DNA of 46,228 bases from the NCBI GenBank assembly GCA_020725195.1, contig DYFL01000016.1:1-46228 (forward strand), read 5' to 3'. The DNA is from Hydrogenophilus sp. GTDB lineage: Bacteria > Pseudomonadota > Gammaproteobacteria > Burkholderiales > Thiobacillaceae. Both the position numbers and the translations under genes were made by a program. A model generated the notes under the pieces. That model saw only the letters and a program-made list of their open reading frames with translations. It was not told the origin of the DNA and did not search any database. Below are positions 26,815-36,332 of this stretch, one piece after another. Position 1 is the stretch's first letter. The number at the start of each line of letters is the position of its first letter.

Positions 26815-27516
26815 ATGCGGGTCGACGGCGAGCAGGGCTACATCCTGCATACCCACGCCTACCGGGAGACCAGCCTCCTGGTGGAGGTCTTCACCCTCCA
26901 TCGCGGCCGGGTGAGCCTGGTCGCCCGCGGCGCGCGGCGGCCCCATTCGGCCATCCGGGCCCGGCTCCTGGCCTTCCAGCCCCTGTGGCTCTCCTGGTTC
27001 GGCAAGGGCGGGCTGCGCACCCTGCATGCGGCCGAGTGGCAGGGCGACGGCGGCTCGCTCTCCGGGGCGGCCCTGATGTGCGGCTTCTACCTCAACGAGC
27101 TGCTGCTGCGCCTGCTGCCCCAGGACGACCCCCACGAGGGGCTCTACGGGCACTATGCCCAGGCGCTGCGCGATCTGGCGGACGGAGCCGAGGCCGAGCC
27201 GGTGCTGCGCCGCTTCGAGCTCGCCCTGCTGTCCGAGCTGGGCTATGCCCAGACCCTGACCCATGTGGCCGGGAGCGGGGAGGCGGTGCGGCCCGCGGGA
27301 CACTACGGCTATGTCCTGGAGCGGGGCGTCGTCGTCGACCCGGAGGCGGGTCCGGTCTTCGCGGGCAGGACCCTGCTCGCCATGGCCGCGGGCGACTATT
27401 CCGACCCGCGCACCCTGGCCGAGGGCAAGCTGCTCATGCGCCTGCTGCTCGCCCACTACCTGGGCGACAAGCCGCTCGCCACCCGCCAGCTGCTCGTCGA
27501 CCTGCAGAGGATTTGA
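26815..27516 (+). CDS. recO: DNA repair protein RecO
   Basis: Recombination mediator of the RecFOR pathway: with RecR it displaces SSB and loads RecA on single-stranded DNA. 233 residues. The N-terminal OB fold (GYILHTHAYRETSLLVEVFTLHRGRVSLVARGARRPHSAIRARLLAFQPLWLSW) and the helical C-terminal domain with FYLNELLLRLLPQDDPHEGLY are both recognisable. The zinc-type cysteines of some RecO proteins are missing, as usual in proteobacteria. ATG 26815 lies 31 bp after era, in the conserved era-recO-pdxJ order. Confidence 0.93.
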   Translation: MRVDGEQGYILHTHAYRETSLLVEVFTLHRGRVSLVARGARRPHSAIRARLLAFQPLWLSWFGKGGLRTLHAAEWQGDGGSLSGAALMCGFYLNELLLRLLPQDDPHEGLYGHYAQALRDLADGAEAEPVLRRFELALLSELGYAQTLTHVAGSGEAVRPAGHYGYVLERGVVVDPEAGPVFAGRTLLAMAAGDYSDPRTLAEGKLLMRLLLAHYLGDKPLATRQLLVDLQRI

Positions 27517-27611
27517 TGGGCAGTGGGCAGTAGGGAGCGGGGCGTGGATATTGTGCGCTGCGCGCGGTTTCTTTTACTCTCCTCTCTCCACTCCCCACTC
27601 CACCACTCCCC
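27517..27611. repeat. G-word / C-word element between recO and pdxJ
   Basis: The left part has GGGCAGTGGGCAGTAGGGAG words; the right part has CTCCACTCCCCACTCC and ACCACTCCCC words, running right up to the pdxJ ATG. The arms are partly complementary. No gene and no ordinary SD for pdxJ can be seen in it. Confidence 0.5.
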
Positions 27612-28334
27612 ATGAAACTCGGCGTCAACATCGACCACGTGGCCACCCTGCGCCAGGCGCGGGGCACGCCCTACCCCAGCCCCGTCCAGGCCGCCCTCGC
27701 GGCGGAGTCCGCCGGGGCGGATGCCATCACCCTGCACCTCAGGGAGGACCGCCGCCACATCCAGGACGCCGACGTCGCCATCCTGCGCGCCTGCCTCGCG
27801 ACCCGCATGAACCTGGAGATGGCGGTGACCGAGGAGATGCTCGGCATCGCCCTGGAGGTCCGGCCCCAGGACGTCTGCCTGGTGCCCGAGCGGCGCCAGG
27901 AGCTCACCACCGAGGGCGGGCTCGACGTGGCCGGGCAGCTCGACCGGGTGCGCGAGGCCTGTCGGCGCCTGGGTGAGGCGGGCATCCGGGTGTCACTCTT
28001 CGTCGACGCCGAGCCCCGCCAGCTGGAGGCCGCCCGCGCCGCGGGCGCGCCGGTGGTGGAGATCCACACCGGCCGCTACGCCGAGGCGAAGTCGCAACAC
28101 GAGGCCGTGCAGGAACTGGAGCGCATCCGCCAGGCCGTGGCCCTGGGCCTGGAGCAGGGGCTGCAGGTCAACGCCGGCCACGGCCTCCACTACCACAACG
28201 TCCAGGCCGTGGCCGCCATCCCCGGTGTGGCCGAGCTCAACATCGGCCACGCCATTGTCGCCCAGGCCCTGTTCACGGGCTGGGAGGCGGCGGTGCGCGA
28301 GATGAAGCGGCTGATGCTGGAGGCGGCCCGCTGA
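27612..28334 (+). CDS. pdxJ: Pyridoxine 5'-phosphate synthase
   Basis: Last step of the deoxyxylulose-dependent vitamin B6 pathway: condenses aminoacetone phosphate with deoxyxylulose 5-phosphate to pyridoxine 5'-phosphate. A TIM barrel of 240 residues. It starts [28 protein letters not shown], with [40 protein letters not shown] and [36 protein letters not shown], all typical. It closes the block; acpS, often next, is absent, and a REP cluster follows. Confidence 0.97.
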   Translation: MKLGVNIDHVATLRQARGTPYPSPVQAALAAESAGADAITLHLREDRRHIQDADVAILRACLATRMNLEMAVTEEMLGIALEVRPQDVCLVPERRQELTTEGGLDVAGQLDRVREACRRLGEAGIRVSLFVDAEPRQLEAARAAGAPVVEIHTGRYAEAKSQHEAVQELERIRQAVALGLEQGLQVNAGHGLHYHNVQAVAAIPGVAELNIGHAIVAQALFTGWEAAVREMKRLMLEAAR

Positions 28335-28344
28335 GGGCCCGCCG

Positions 28345-28463
28345 TGGGAGCGCCTTCAGGCGCGAATCATCGCTGGGCCATGAACCCGTAGGAGGCCCGT
28401 ACCCTGAAGGGCATAAATCCCCGGGCCGAATTTTCGCGGCCGGGAGGCCGCTCCTACAGCGGT
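28345..28463. repeat. REP-like palindrome cluster
   Basis: Three REP-type units lie in the pdxJ-antiporter gap. A forward unit (28345-28367) reads GTGGGAGCGCCTTCAGGCGCG plus AA. A weaker one reads GTAGGAGGCCCGTACCCTG and on to GGGCATAAA (28389 on). An inverted unit reads TTCGCGGCCGGGAGGCCGC and on to TCCTAC (28434-28458). The GTAGGAGCG-type head and the small palindrome match the REP style of Pseudomonas-like genomes. Both flanking genes end here (convergent), the usual REP location. Confidence 0.75.
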
Positions 28464-28489
28464 ATCTCGGGGCGCTTCGATAGGCCGGC

Positions 28490-30454
28490 TCACCCCCCGC
28501 CCAGCACCGTCTCCACCGCCGACAGGGCCTCGGGGCTGCCGCGCAGGATGAGCACGTCGCCGGCCTCCAGCCGCGTCTCGGGGTCGGGGTCGGAGCCGCG
28601 GATGCCGTGGCGGCGCACCGCGACCACCGTGACGTTCAGCTCCTCCAGCCCCAGTTCCCCGAGCCGCTTGCCGGTGCCCGGCAGGCCGGCCTCCAGGCGC
28701 AGCGGCAGCAGGCGCTCCTGCTCGTCGGGGGTGGCCGATTCGGCATCGGTCAGGCCGCCGTAGAAGCCGCGCAGGGTGCTGTAGCGCTGCTCGCGCATCT
28801 GGCGGATGCGCCTGAGCACGCTGGCGAGCGGCACGCCGGCCATGAGCAGGGTCTGCGAGCCCAGCATCAGCGCACCTTCCAGCACCTCGGGCACCACCTC
28901 GGTGGCGCCCGCCTCCTTCAGCCGGTCCAGGTCCGCCTCGTCGATGGTGCGCACGATCACCGGCAGGCCCGGCTTCATCTCCCGGGCGAGGGCGAGGATC
29001 TTCAGCGCCGAGGGCGTGTGCGCGTAGGTGACGGCCACGGCCCGGGCGCGGTGGAGGCCGGCGGCGAGCATCACCTCCGGCCGGGTGGAGTCGCCGAACA
29101 CCACGTTGTCCCCGGCCGCCGCGGCAGCCTTCACCCGGGCGAGGTCGTGGTCGAGGGCGATGAAGGGGATGCCCTCGGACTCCAGGATGCGCGCCAGGCT
29201 CTGGCCCGTGCGGCCGTAGCCGCAGAGGATCACGTGGCGCGACACCCCGAAGCTCTTCACCGCGATGGCGTGCACGTCCTGGGCGCGGCGCAGCCACTCG
29301 CCGCCGGCGACGCGCTGGACGATGTGCTGGCTGTAGTCGATGAGGAAGGGGGCGGTCATCATGGACAGCAGCATGGCGGCCAGGGCGATCTGCTGGGCCT
29401 CGGCGGAGACGAGGCCGTGCTGGCTGCTCAGGGCGAGGAGCACCAGGCCGAACTCGCCCGCCTGGGCGAGGCCCAGGCCGGTGCGCAGGGCCGTGGCCGG
29501 GGGCTGGCGCAGGGCCCAGCCGAGCCCGGCGACGAGCGCGAGCTTCGCCGCGACCAGGGCGGCGAGGGCGAGGAGCACGTCCCCCCAGCGGTCCGCCACG
29601 ATGCCCACGTCCAGCATCATGCCCACGGAGATGAAGAACAGGCCCATGAGGACGTCCCGGAAGGGCCGGATGTCGCCCTCCACCTGGTAGCGGAACTCGG
29701 TCTCCGAGATCAGCACCCCCGCCACGAAGGCCCCCAGGGCCAAGGAGAGGCCGGCCTGCTCGGTGACGTAGGCGAGCCCCAGGGTGATGAACAGCACGTT
29801 GAGCATGAAAAGCTCGGCCGATTTGCGCCGGGCGACGATCTGGAACCAGGGCCGCAGCAGCCTCTGGCCCAGCACCAGGATGAGCCCCAGGGTGATGGCG
29901 GCCTTGAGGCCGGCGGTGGTCAGCGCCCCCACCATGTCGCCGCCCGAGGCGAGCGAGGGGATGAAGATGAGCAGGGGCACCACGGCCAGGTCCTGGAAGA
30001 GCAGGGCGCCGAAGACGAGCTTGCCGTGGGGCTGGTCCAGTTCGTTGCGCTCGGCGAGCATCTTGCTCACGATGGCGGTGGAGGACATGGCCAGCGCGCC
30101 GCCCAGGGCGATGCCCGCCGCCCAGCCGAGGCCGAGCATGATGCCCGCCGCCAGCCCCAGGAGCATGGTGAGCGCGACCTGCAGGCTGCCGAAGCCGAAG
30201 ACCTGGAAGCGCATCACCCGCAGCTTGGCCAGCGAGAACTCCAGGCCGATGGAGAACATCATGAAGACGATGCCGAACTCCGCCAGGTGGCGGGTCTCCA
30301 GGGTGTCGGGGGCGAGCCCCAGGGCCGAGGGCCCGGTGATCACGCCCAGGGCGATGTAACCCAGCATGGCCGGCAGGTGCAGGGCGCGGAACAGCGCCGT
30401 GGTCAGCACGGCCGCGGCCAGCAGGAAGACGATCAGGCCCAGGGTCGTATGCAT
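28490..30454 (-). CDS. CPA2-type monovalent cation:proton antiporter with RCK domain
   Basis: Inner-membrane K+/H+ or Na+/H+ antiporter of the KefB/KefC/YbaL type, 654 residues. About 12 hydrophobic segments fill residues 1-380, with the family's FSIGLEFSLAKL and LGGALAMSSTAIVSKML motifs. An RCK/TrkA-N Rossmann domain follows (HVILCGYGRTGQSLARILESEGIPFIALDHDLARV), and then a TrkA-C domain (about 565-650). The acidic residue after the second strand of the Rossmann domain suggests NAD+ binding. It is divergent from kdsD, a gene pair conserved in betaproteobacteria. Whether it is gated by glutathione adducts like KefC is unknown; no KefF/KefG gene is near. Confidence 0.9.
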   Translation of the reverse strand: MHTTLGLIVFLLAAAVLTTALFRALHLPAMLGYIALGVITGPSALGLAPDTLETRHLAEFGIVFMMFSIGLEFSLAKLRVMRFQVFGFGSLQVALTMLLGLAAGIMLGLGWAAGIALGGALAMSSTAIVSKMLAERNELDQPHGKLVFGALLFQDLAVVPLLIFIPSLASGGDMVGALTTAGLKAAITLGLILVLGQRLLRPWFQIVARRKSAELFMLNVLFITLGLAYVTEQAGLSLALGAFVAGVLISETEFRYQVEGDIRPFRDVLMGLFFISVGMMLDVGIVADRWGDVLLALAALVAAKLALVAGLGWALRQPPATALRTGLGLAQAGEFGLVLLALSSQHGLVSAEAQQIALAAMLLSMMTAPFLIDYSQHIVQRVAGGEWLRRAQDVHAIAVKSFGVSRHVILCGYGRTGQSLARILESEGIPFIALDHDLARVKAAAAAGDNVVFGDSTRPEVMLAAGLHRARAVAVTYAHTPSALKILALAREMKPGLPVIVRTIDEADLDRLKEAGATEVVPEVLEGALMLGSQTLLMAGVPLASVLRRIRQMREQRYSTLRGFYGGLTDAESATPDEQERLLPLRLEAGLPGTGKRLGELGLEELNVTVVAVRRHGIRGSDPDPETRLEAGDVLILRGSPEALSAVETVLGGG

Positions 30455-30481
30455 GCTGTGGAGGGGTGTCCCGCTTATCGT

Positions 30482-30487
30482 TATACT
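30482..30487 (+). promoter_or_regulatory. -10 element of the original kdsD promoter
   Basis: TATACT in CGTTATACTGACGG, 5 bp before the first copy of the 16-bp direct repeat. Without the inserted element it would lie about 11 bp before the start codon, suggesting a leaderless or short-leader transcript ancestrally. No strong -35 is seen. Confidence 0.4.
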
Positions 30488-30491
30488 GACG

Positions 30492-30603
30492 GCCCATTAT
30501 GACATTGGAGCCGTAGGAGCGCCTTCAGGCGCGAATTGCCGTTGTGCCAGGCCGGAGCCTGATATTCGCGGCTGAAGCCGCTCCTGCGCCCATTATGACA
30601 TTG
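30492..30603. repeat. REP pair flanked by 16-bp direct repeats
   Basis: The direct repeats GCCCATTATGACATTG lie at 30492-30507 and 30588-30603, 96 bp apart and identical. Between them are two REP units in opposite orientation, GTAGGAGCGCCTTCAGGCGCG plus AA (30513-30536) and TTCGCGGCTGAAGCCGCTCC (30566-30585). The second direct repeat contains the kdsD start codon (ATG 30595). The arrangement looks like an insertion with a target-site duplication. Confidence 0.85.
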
Positions 30604-31581
30604 CCTGCAAACAGCACCGAGGAAATCCTCGCCATCGCCCGCCGGACCCTGGAGATCGAGGCGGCGGCCGTGTCCGCGCTGGCCGGGCGGGTGGACGGCG
30701 CCCTGGTGCAGGCGGTGGACCTGATCCTCGCCTGCAGGGGACGGGTGGTGGTGAGCGGCATGGGCAAGTCCGGCCACATCGGCGGCAAGGTCGCCGCCAC
30801 CCTGGCCTCCACCGGCACCCCCGCCTTCTTCATGCACCCCGCCGAGGCGAGCCACGGCGACCTCGGCATGATCACCGGCAGCGACGTGGTGCTCGCCCTG
30901 TCGAACTCGGGCGAGAGCTCGGAGCTCGTCTCCATCGTGCCGCTCATCAAGCGCCGCGGCGCCAAGCTCATCAGCATGACGGGCAACGCCGCCTCCACCC
31001 TGGGGCGGGAGTCCGACCTGCACCTGGATGCCAGCGTCGCCATGGAGGCCTGCCCCCACAACCTCGCGCCCACCGCCAGCACGACGGCGGCGCTCGCCCT
31101 GGGCGACGCCCTGGCCGTGGCGCTGCTCTCGGCGCGCGGCTTCAGCGCGGAGGACTTCGGCCGCACGCATCCGGGCGGCGCCCTGGGGCGGCGCCTGCTG
31201 GTGCACGTGCGCGACGTGATGCACGCGGGCCCCGCCCTGCCGGTGGTGGAAGAGGCCGCCAGCATGAAGGAGGCCCTCCTGGAGATGACCCGCAAGGGCC
31301 TGGGCATGACCGCCGTGGTCGACGCCGGCGGGCGGCTCGTCGGCGTGTTCACCGACGGCGACCTGCGCCGCTGCCTGGACCGCGGCGCGGATCTGCACGC
31401 CACCGGGATCGCGGAACTGATGACCCGCAACCCCATCACAGTATTCCAGGATGCCCTGGCCGCCGAGGCCGTGCATCTCATGGAGGAACGCAAGATCAAC
31501 GGCGTGCTGGCCGTCGATGCGGACGGGCGGCTCACGGGTGCGCTCAACATGCACGACCTGCTGCGCGCCGGGGTGGTGTAG
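30595..31581 (+). CDS. kdsD: D-arabinose 5-phosphate isomerase (KdsD/KpsF)
   Basis: Interconverts ribulose 5-phosphate and arabinose 5-phosphate, the first step to Kdo for LPS core. 328 residues, the same as E. coli KdsD. The SIS domain (RVVVSGMGKSGHIGGKVAATLASTGTPAFFMHPAEASHGDLGMI) is followed by two CBS repeats in the C-terminal half (MHAGPALPVVEEAASMKEAL and LMTRNPITVFQDAL). ATG 30595 fits the family start (MTLPANSTEEIL); an in-frame extension to 30544 would run through the REP pair. The ribosome site is replaced by REP sequence, so initiation may be altered. Confidence 0.95.
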   Translation: MTLPANSTEEILAIARRTLEIEAAAVSALAGRVDGALVQAVDLILACRGRVVVSGMGKSGHIGGKVAATLASTGTPAFFMHPAEASHGDLGMITGSDVVLALSNSGESSELVSIVPLIKRRGAKLISMTGNAASTLGRESDLHLDASVAMEACPHNLAPTASTTAALALGDALAVALLSARGFSAEDFGRTHPGGALGRRLLVHVRDVMHAGPALPVVEEAASMKEALLEMTRKGLGMTAVVDAGGRLVGVFTDGDLRRCLDRGADLHATGIAELMTRNPITVFQDALAAEAVHLMEERKINGVLAVDADGRLTGALNMHDLLRAGVV

Positions 31582-31651
31582 CCAGCACCGAGCGACGAGT
31601 GACGAGGACCGAAGGGGAGATGGACGTGGAGCAATACGGCGAGGCGAAGGC

Positions 31652-32182
31652 ATGAGCCTGGACGACGCCTACGCGCGCGCGCGGGACGTGAAGATGCTCA
31701 TCTTCGACGTGGACGGCGTGCTCACCGACGGCACCCTCTTCTACGGCGACGACGGCCAGGAATACAAGGCCTTCAACTCCCGCGACGGCCACGGCATCAA
31801 GATGCTGCGGGCCGCCGGCGTGGAGGCCGCCATCATCACCGGCCGCACCTCCAGCGTGGTGCTGCACCGGGCGCGCAACCTGGGCATCCACCGCATCTTC
31901 CAGGGCGCGGACGACAAGCTCGACGTCTACGAGCGGCTGCTGGCCGAGACCGGGCTCGAGGCCCGCGAGACCGCCTACATGGGCGACGATGTCGTGGACC
32001 TGCCGGTGCTGCGTCGCTGCGGTTTCGCCGTCACCGTGCCGGGGGCGCCGGAACTGGTGTCCTCCCAGGCGCATTACGTGACTCGGGCGCTGCCCGGCCA
32101 CGGCGCGGCGCGCGAGGCCTGCGAGCTCATCATGCGCGCCCAGGGCAGCTGGGAAGCGCAGATGGCGCTCTACAACCGGTGA
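31652..32182 (+). CDS. kdsC: 3-deoxy-manno-octulosonate-8-phosphatase
   Basis: HAD-family phosphatase that turns Kdo 8-phosphate into Kdo. 176 residues with no cap domain, as is typical. The catalytic Asp pair is Asp19/Asp21 in MLIFDVDGVLTDG, with ITGRTSSVV as motif 2 and YMGDDVVDLPVL as motif 4. It lies 70 bp after kdsD; that gap contains a GACGAGTGACGAGG-type short repeat. It is followed by lptC, linking Kdo synthesis with LPS export. Confidence 0.95.
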   Translation: MSLDDAYARARDVKMLIFDVDGVLTDGTLFYGDDGQEYKAFNSRDGHGIKMLRAAGVEAAIITGRTSSVVLHRARNLGIHRIFQGADDKLDVYERLLAETGLEARETAYMGDDVVDLPVLRRCGFAVTVPGAPELVSSQAHYVTRALPGHGAAREACELIMRAQGSWEAQMALYNR

Positions 32183-32207
32183 GCGCGGGACCGTCCCGGG
32201 GCGCACG

Positions 32208-32789
32208 GTGCTGAACCGCACGGCACAGGCCGTCCCCTGGCTGCCCCTGGCGCTGGCCGGCGCGCTGGCGGCGCTGACCTTCTGGGTCGGCCGGCTCGGG
32301 CAGCTCTCCCTGCCGGGGGACATGGGGGGCTTCGGCCACGACCCGGACTACATCGTCGAGCACTTCAAGGCCACGGCCTTCGACGCCAAGGGCTGGCCGC
32401 GGCACGTGCTCAGCGCCGACAGGCTGACGCACTACATGGACGACGACACGGCGCGCATCGAGGCGCCCGTCTACACCCAGTACACGGCGGACCGGCCTGC
32501 GGTGAGCGTGACCTCCAGGCGCGCCCTGGTGAGCCCGGGGGGCGAGCACGTCTACTTCCTCGACGACGTGCGCCTGGTGCGCGAGGCGACGCCCGACCGG
32601 GCGGAGATGGTCCTCGCGACCGAGTACCTGCACGTCACCCCCGACGCCCGGCGCATGCAGACCGACCGGGGCGTCACCGTACACCAGGCCGGGTCGCGCA
32701 TCGCGGCCGGTGCTATGCTGCTCGAGGGCCAGGAGAGCACCGTCGTGTTCAGCCAGCGGGTAAGGAGTCGTTATGAGAGTGCGCATTGA
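32208..32789 (+). CDS. lptC: LPS export protein LptC
   Basis: Single-span inner-membrane protein that receives LPS from LptB2FG and hands it to LptA. 193 residues: one N-terminal helix (about 10-30, WLPLALAGALAALTFWVG), then the periplasmic LptC jellyroll (DYIVEHFKATAFDAKGWPRHVLSADRLTHYMDDDTARIEAP). The start GTG 32208 is preceded by weak purines. It overlaps lptA by 17 bp. Confidence 0.92.
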   Translation: MLNRTAQAVPWLPLALAGALAALTFWVGRLGQLSLPGDMGGFGHDPDYIVEHFKATAFDAKGWPRHVLSADRLTHYMDDDTARIEAPVYTQYTADRPAVSVTSRRALVSPGGEHVYFLDDVRLVREATPDRAEMVLATEYLHVTPDARRMQTDRGVTVHQAGSRIAAGAMLLEGQESTVVFSQRVRSRYESAH

Positions 32790-33320
32790 ATCCACGCTTT
32801 TTGCCCTGCTGGCGGCGGCACTGGCGCTGCTGCCCGCCCTGCCGGCCCATGCCGAGCGGGCCGACCGGGACAAGCCCGTCCATGTCGAGTCGGATACCCT
32901 GCGCGTGGACGACGTCAGGAAGACCGCGGTCTACGAAGGCAACGTCATCCTGACCCAGGGCACCCTGCTGCTGACCGCAGACCGGATCGAGGTGCGCCAG
33001 GACGAGCGGGGCTTCACCTCCGGGCTCGCCGTCGGCACGAGCAAGCCGGTGTACTTCCGCCAGAAGCAGGAGGGGCGCGACCAGTACGTCGAGGGCACCG
33101 GCAATCGCCTGGAATACGACGCCAGGGCCGAGACCGTGAAGTTCATCGGCGCGGCGCGGCTGAAGCGGGGCGAGGAGGAGGTGCGCGGCAACGTCATCAC
33201 CTACGACGCCCGCAGCGAGACCTACCAGGCCCAGGGCGCCACCCCCGAGGGGGTCCCCGGCCGGGTGCGCGCGATCATCCTGCCCAAGAAGGAATCGGGG
33301 GAGAGGGCCCCCGCCAGGCC

Positions 33321-33324
<4 letters not shown>
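32773..33324 (+). CDS. lptA: LPS transport periplasmic protein LptA
   Basis: Bridge protein carrying LPS across the periplasm. 183 residues: signal peptide to about residue 27 (ALPAHAER), then the OstA-like jellyroll ([44 protein letters not shown] ... [39 protein letters not shown]). ATG 32773 follows GGTAAGGAG. The stop overlaps lptB's ATG. Confidence 0.95.
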
Positions 33325-34043
<719 letters not shown>

Positions 34044-34081
34044 CCTTCCCCCCGCCCCGATCCCGACAGCCGGCATCCGCC

Positions 34082-35479
34082 GTGAAGCAAAGCCTCCAAC
34101 TCAAGCTCCACCAGCAACTGGCCCTGACGCCGCAACTGCAGCAGTCCATCCGCCTGCTGCAGCTCTCCACGCTGGAGCTGCAGCAGGAGATCGGCCAGAT
34201 GCTGCAGGACAACCCGCTCCTGGAACGGGTCGAGGGCGAGGCCGGCGAGGACTACGGGCCGGCCGAGGCCCCGGGCGCGGACGAGTCGCCCGGCGATGCG
34301 GGCGAGGTCTATGCCGAGCTCGCCTGGGGCGACCGCGCCGTCTCCGGGCCCGCGGGCGAGGACGAGGACGAGCCCGGCTTCCAGCAGGCCGACGCGAGCC
34401 AGGCCGGCCTGCGCCAGCACCTGCTCGACCAGCTCCTGCTCATGCCCCTGCCCGGGCGCGACCGCGACCTCGTGGCGCTGCTCATCGACGCCCTGGACGA
34501 GGACGGCTACCTCACCGCCAGCCTGGAGGAGCTGGCGGCCATGCTGCCCGCCGACCGGGAATACGAGCCGGAGGAGCTGGCCGTGGCCCTGAAGCTCCTG
34601 CAGAGCTTCGACCCCGTCGGCGTGGGCGCGCGCGACCTGGGCGAGTGCCTGCGGCTGCAGCTCGACGCCCTGCCCGCGGACACCCCCTGGCTGGCGCAGG
34701 CCAAGGCCGTGGTGCTGGGGCATCTGAAGATGCTGGCCGAGCACGAGTACGGCAAGCTGAAGAAGCTGCTGGGCATCGCCTCCGACCGCGACTTCCAGGC
34801 CCTGCGCGCCCTCATCACCGGCCTGAACCCGCGCCCCGGGGCGCGCTTTGCGCCGGCGAGCGCCCAATACGTGGTGCCCGACGTGCGGGTGCGCAAGGTC
34901 GGCGGACGGTGGAGCGCGAGCCTCAACCCGGACGCCATGCCCCGGCTGCGGATCAACGAGATGTACGCCGGCATCCTGCGCCAGAACCGGGAGGGCGGCG
35001 GCCTCGCCGCCCAGCTGCAGGAGGCGCGCTGGCTGATCAAGAACGTGCAGCAGCGCTTCGAGACCATCCTGCGGGTGGCCCAGGCCATCGTCGAGCGCCA
35101 GCGCCTCTTCTTCGAGCACGGCCCCGTGGCCATGCGCCCCCTGGTGCTCAGGGAGATCGCCGAGACCCTGGGCCTGCACGAGTCCACGGTCTCCCGCGTG
35201 ACCACCCAGAAGTACATGCTCACCCCGCGCGGGCTCTACGAATTCAAGTACTTCTTCAGCAGCGCCCTCGACACCGAGGAGGGCGGGGCGGCCTCCAGCA
35301 CGGCCATCAAGGCCCTGGTCAAGCAGGCGATCGAGGCCGAGGACCGGGCCAAGCCCCTCTCCGACAGCGCCATTTCGGCTATGCTGGGGAGGCAAGGCTA
35401 TGTCGTCGCCCGCCGCACGGTTGCCAAATACCGCGAACAGATGCAGATTCCCCCCGCCAACCAGCGCAAGTCGTTCTGA
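34082..35479 (+). CDS. rpoN: RNA polymerase sigma-54 factor
   Basis: Alternative sigma factor for enhancer-dependent promoters; 465 residues. Region I is Gln/Leu-rich (LQLKLHQQLALTPQLQQSIRLLQLSTLELQQEI) and binds activators. Region II is acidic (residues about 50-110). The core-binding domain follows, then the helix-turn-helix (LREIAETLGLHESTVSRVTTQKYM) and the RpoN box ARRTVAKYRE that reads the -24 element. The start is GTG 34082, which gives the family start MKQSLQLKL. The gene is single in this window, and enhancer-binding activators are not nearby. Confidence 0.97.
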   Translation: MKQSLQLKLHQQLALTPQLQQSIRLLQLSTLELQQEIGQMLQDNPLLERVEGEAGEDYGPAEAPGADESPGDAGEVYAELAWGDRAVSGPAGEDEDEPGFQQADASQAGLRQHLLDQLLLMPLPGRDRDLVALLIDALDEDGYLTASLEELAAMLPADREYEPEELAVALKLLQSFDPVGVGARDLGECLRLQLDALPADTPWLAQAKAVVLGHLKMLAEHEYGKLKKLLGIASDRDFQALRALITGLNPRPGARFAPASAQYVVPDVRVRKVGGRWSASLNPDAMPRLRINEMYAGILRQNREGGGLAAQLQEARWLIKNVQQRFETILRVAQAIVERQRLFFEHGPVAMRPLVLREIAETLGLHESTVSRVTTQKYMLTPRGLYEFKYFFSSALDTEEGGAASSTAIKALVKQAIEAEDRAKPLSDSAISAMLGRQGYVVARRTVAKYREQMQIPPANQRKSF

Positions 35480-35505
35480 CGGCGCATTTTCCCAGGAGCA
35501 TGTTC

Positions 35506-35838
35506 ATGAACCTCACCATCACCGGCCACCATCTGGACGTCACCCCCGCCCTGCGCGGCTATGTCGAGGACAAGCTCAAGCGCGTCACGCGCCATTTCGA
35601 CAACGTCATCGACGTCGGCGTGATCCTGTCCGTGGACAAGCTGCAGCAGAAGGCCGAGGCCAACGTCCACGTCAGCGGCAAGGCCCTCTACGCCGAGGCC
35701 GTCGACGCCGACCTGTATGCCGCCATCGACGCCCTGTCGGACAGGCTGGACCGCCAGATCGTCAAGCACAAGGAAAAGACCGGCGACGTGCACCGCGAGG
35801 CCGGCGGCCTCAAGCGCCAGGGCGCCGAGCTGGGTTGA
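35506..35838 (+). CDS. hpf: Ribosome hibernation promoting factor
   Basis: Short HPF/YfiA-type protein of 110 residues that binds the 30S subunit in resting cells. MNLTITGHHLDVTPALRGYVEDKLKRVTRHFDNVIDVGVILSVDKLQQKAE matches the family. It lacks the long C-terminal dimerisation domain, so it is the short form. I chose ATG 35506, 8 nt after AGGAG; the ATG at 35500 is too close to that site. It follows rpoN as in most proteobacteria. Confidence 0.95.
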   Translation: MNLTITGHHLDVTPALRGYVEDKLKRVTRHFDNVIDVGVILSVDKLQQKAEANVHVSGKALYAEAVDADLYAAIDALSDRLDRQIVKHKEKTGDVHREAGGLKRQGAELG

Positions 35839-35876
35839 GGACGGCGCCGCCCCCGCGCGGCAGAAAACCCCTTGCC

Positions 35877-36332
35877 ATGAGTCTCATCAGCACACTGCTC
35901 AAGCCGGAAGACGTCCTGGCCGACTTCGAGGTCGGCAGCAAGAAGCGCCTGTTCGAGCAGGCGGGCCAGATCTTCGAGGCCAGCCAGGGCATCTCGGCGC
36001 ACGAGGTCTTCGACAGCCTGTTCTCCCGGGAGAAGCTGGGCTCCACCGCCCTGGGCTACGGCATCGCCATCCCCCACGGGCGGATCAAGGGCCTCAAGGA
36101 CACGGCCTGCGCCTTCATCCGCCTGAAGGCGCCCATCGACTTCGACGCCCCGGACGGCATGCCCGTGGACCTGGTGTTCGTGCTCCTGGCGCCGGCCGCG
36201 GCCACCGACCTGCACCTGCAGATCCTCGGGGAGCTGGCGCAGATGTTCAGCGAGAAGGCCATGCGCGATCGCCTGCGCGCGGCCCCGGACGCGGCCGCCC
36301 TGCACCGCCTGATCTGCGAATGGACGCCCTGA
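35877..36332 (+). CDS. ptsN: Nitrogen PTS EIIA protein PtsN
   Basis: EIIA-Ntr of the nitrogen phosphotransferase system, 151 residues. It is a regulatory rather than sugar-transport protein, and affects potassium homeostasis and sigma-54-linked genes in model species. The phosphorylated histidine is in GIAIPHGRIKGL (about residue 66). MSLISTLLKPEDVLADFEVGSKKRLFEQAGQIF is the typical start. It overlaps hprK by 13 bp. EI-Ntr (ptsP) and NPr are not in the window. Confidence 0.95.
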   Translation: MSLISTLLKPEDVLADFEVGSKKRLFEQAGQIFEASQGISAHEVFDSLFSREKLGSTALGYGIAIPHGRIKGLKDTACAFIRLKAPIDFDAPDGMPVDLVFVLLAPAAATDLHLQILGELAQMFSEKAMRDRLRAAPDAAALHRLICEWTP

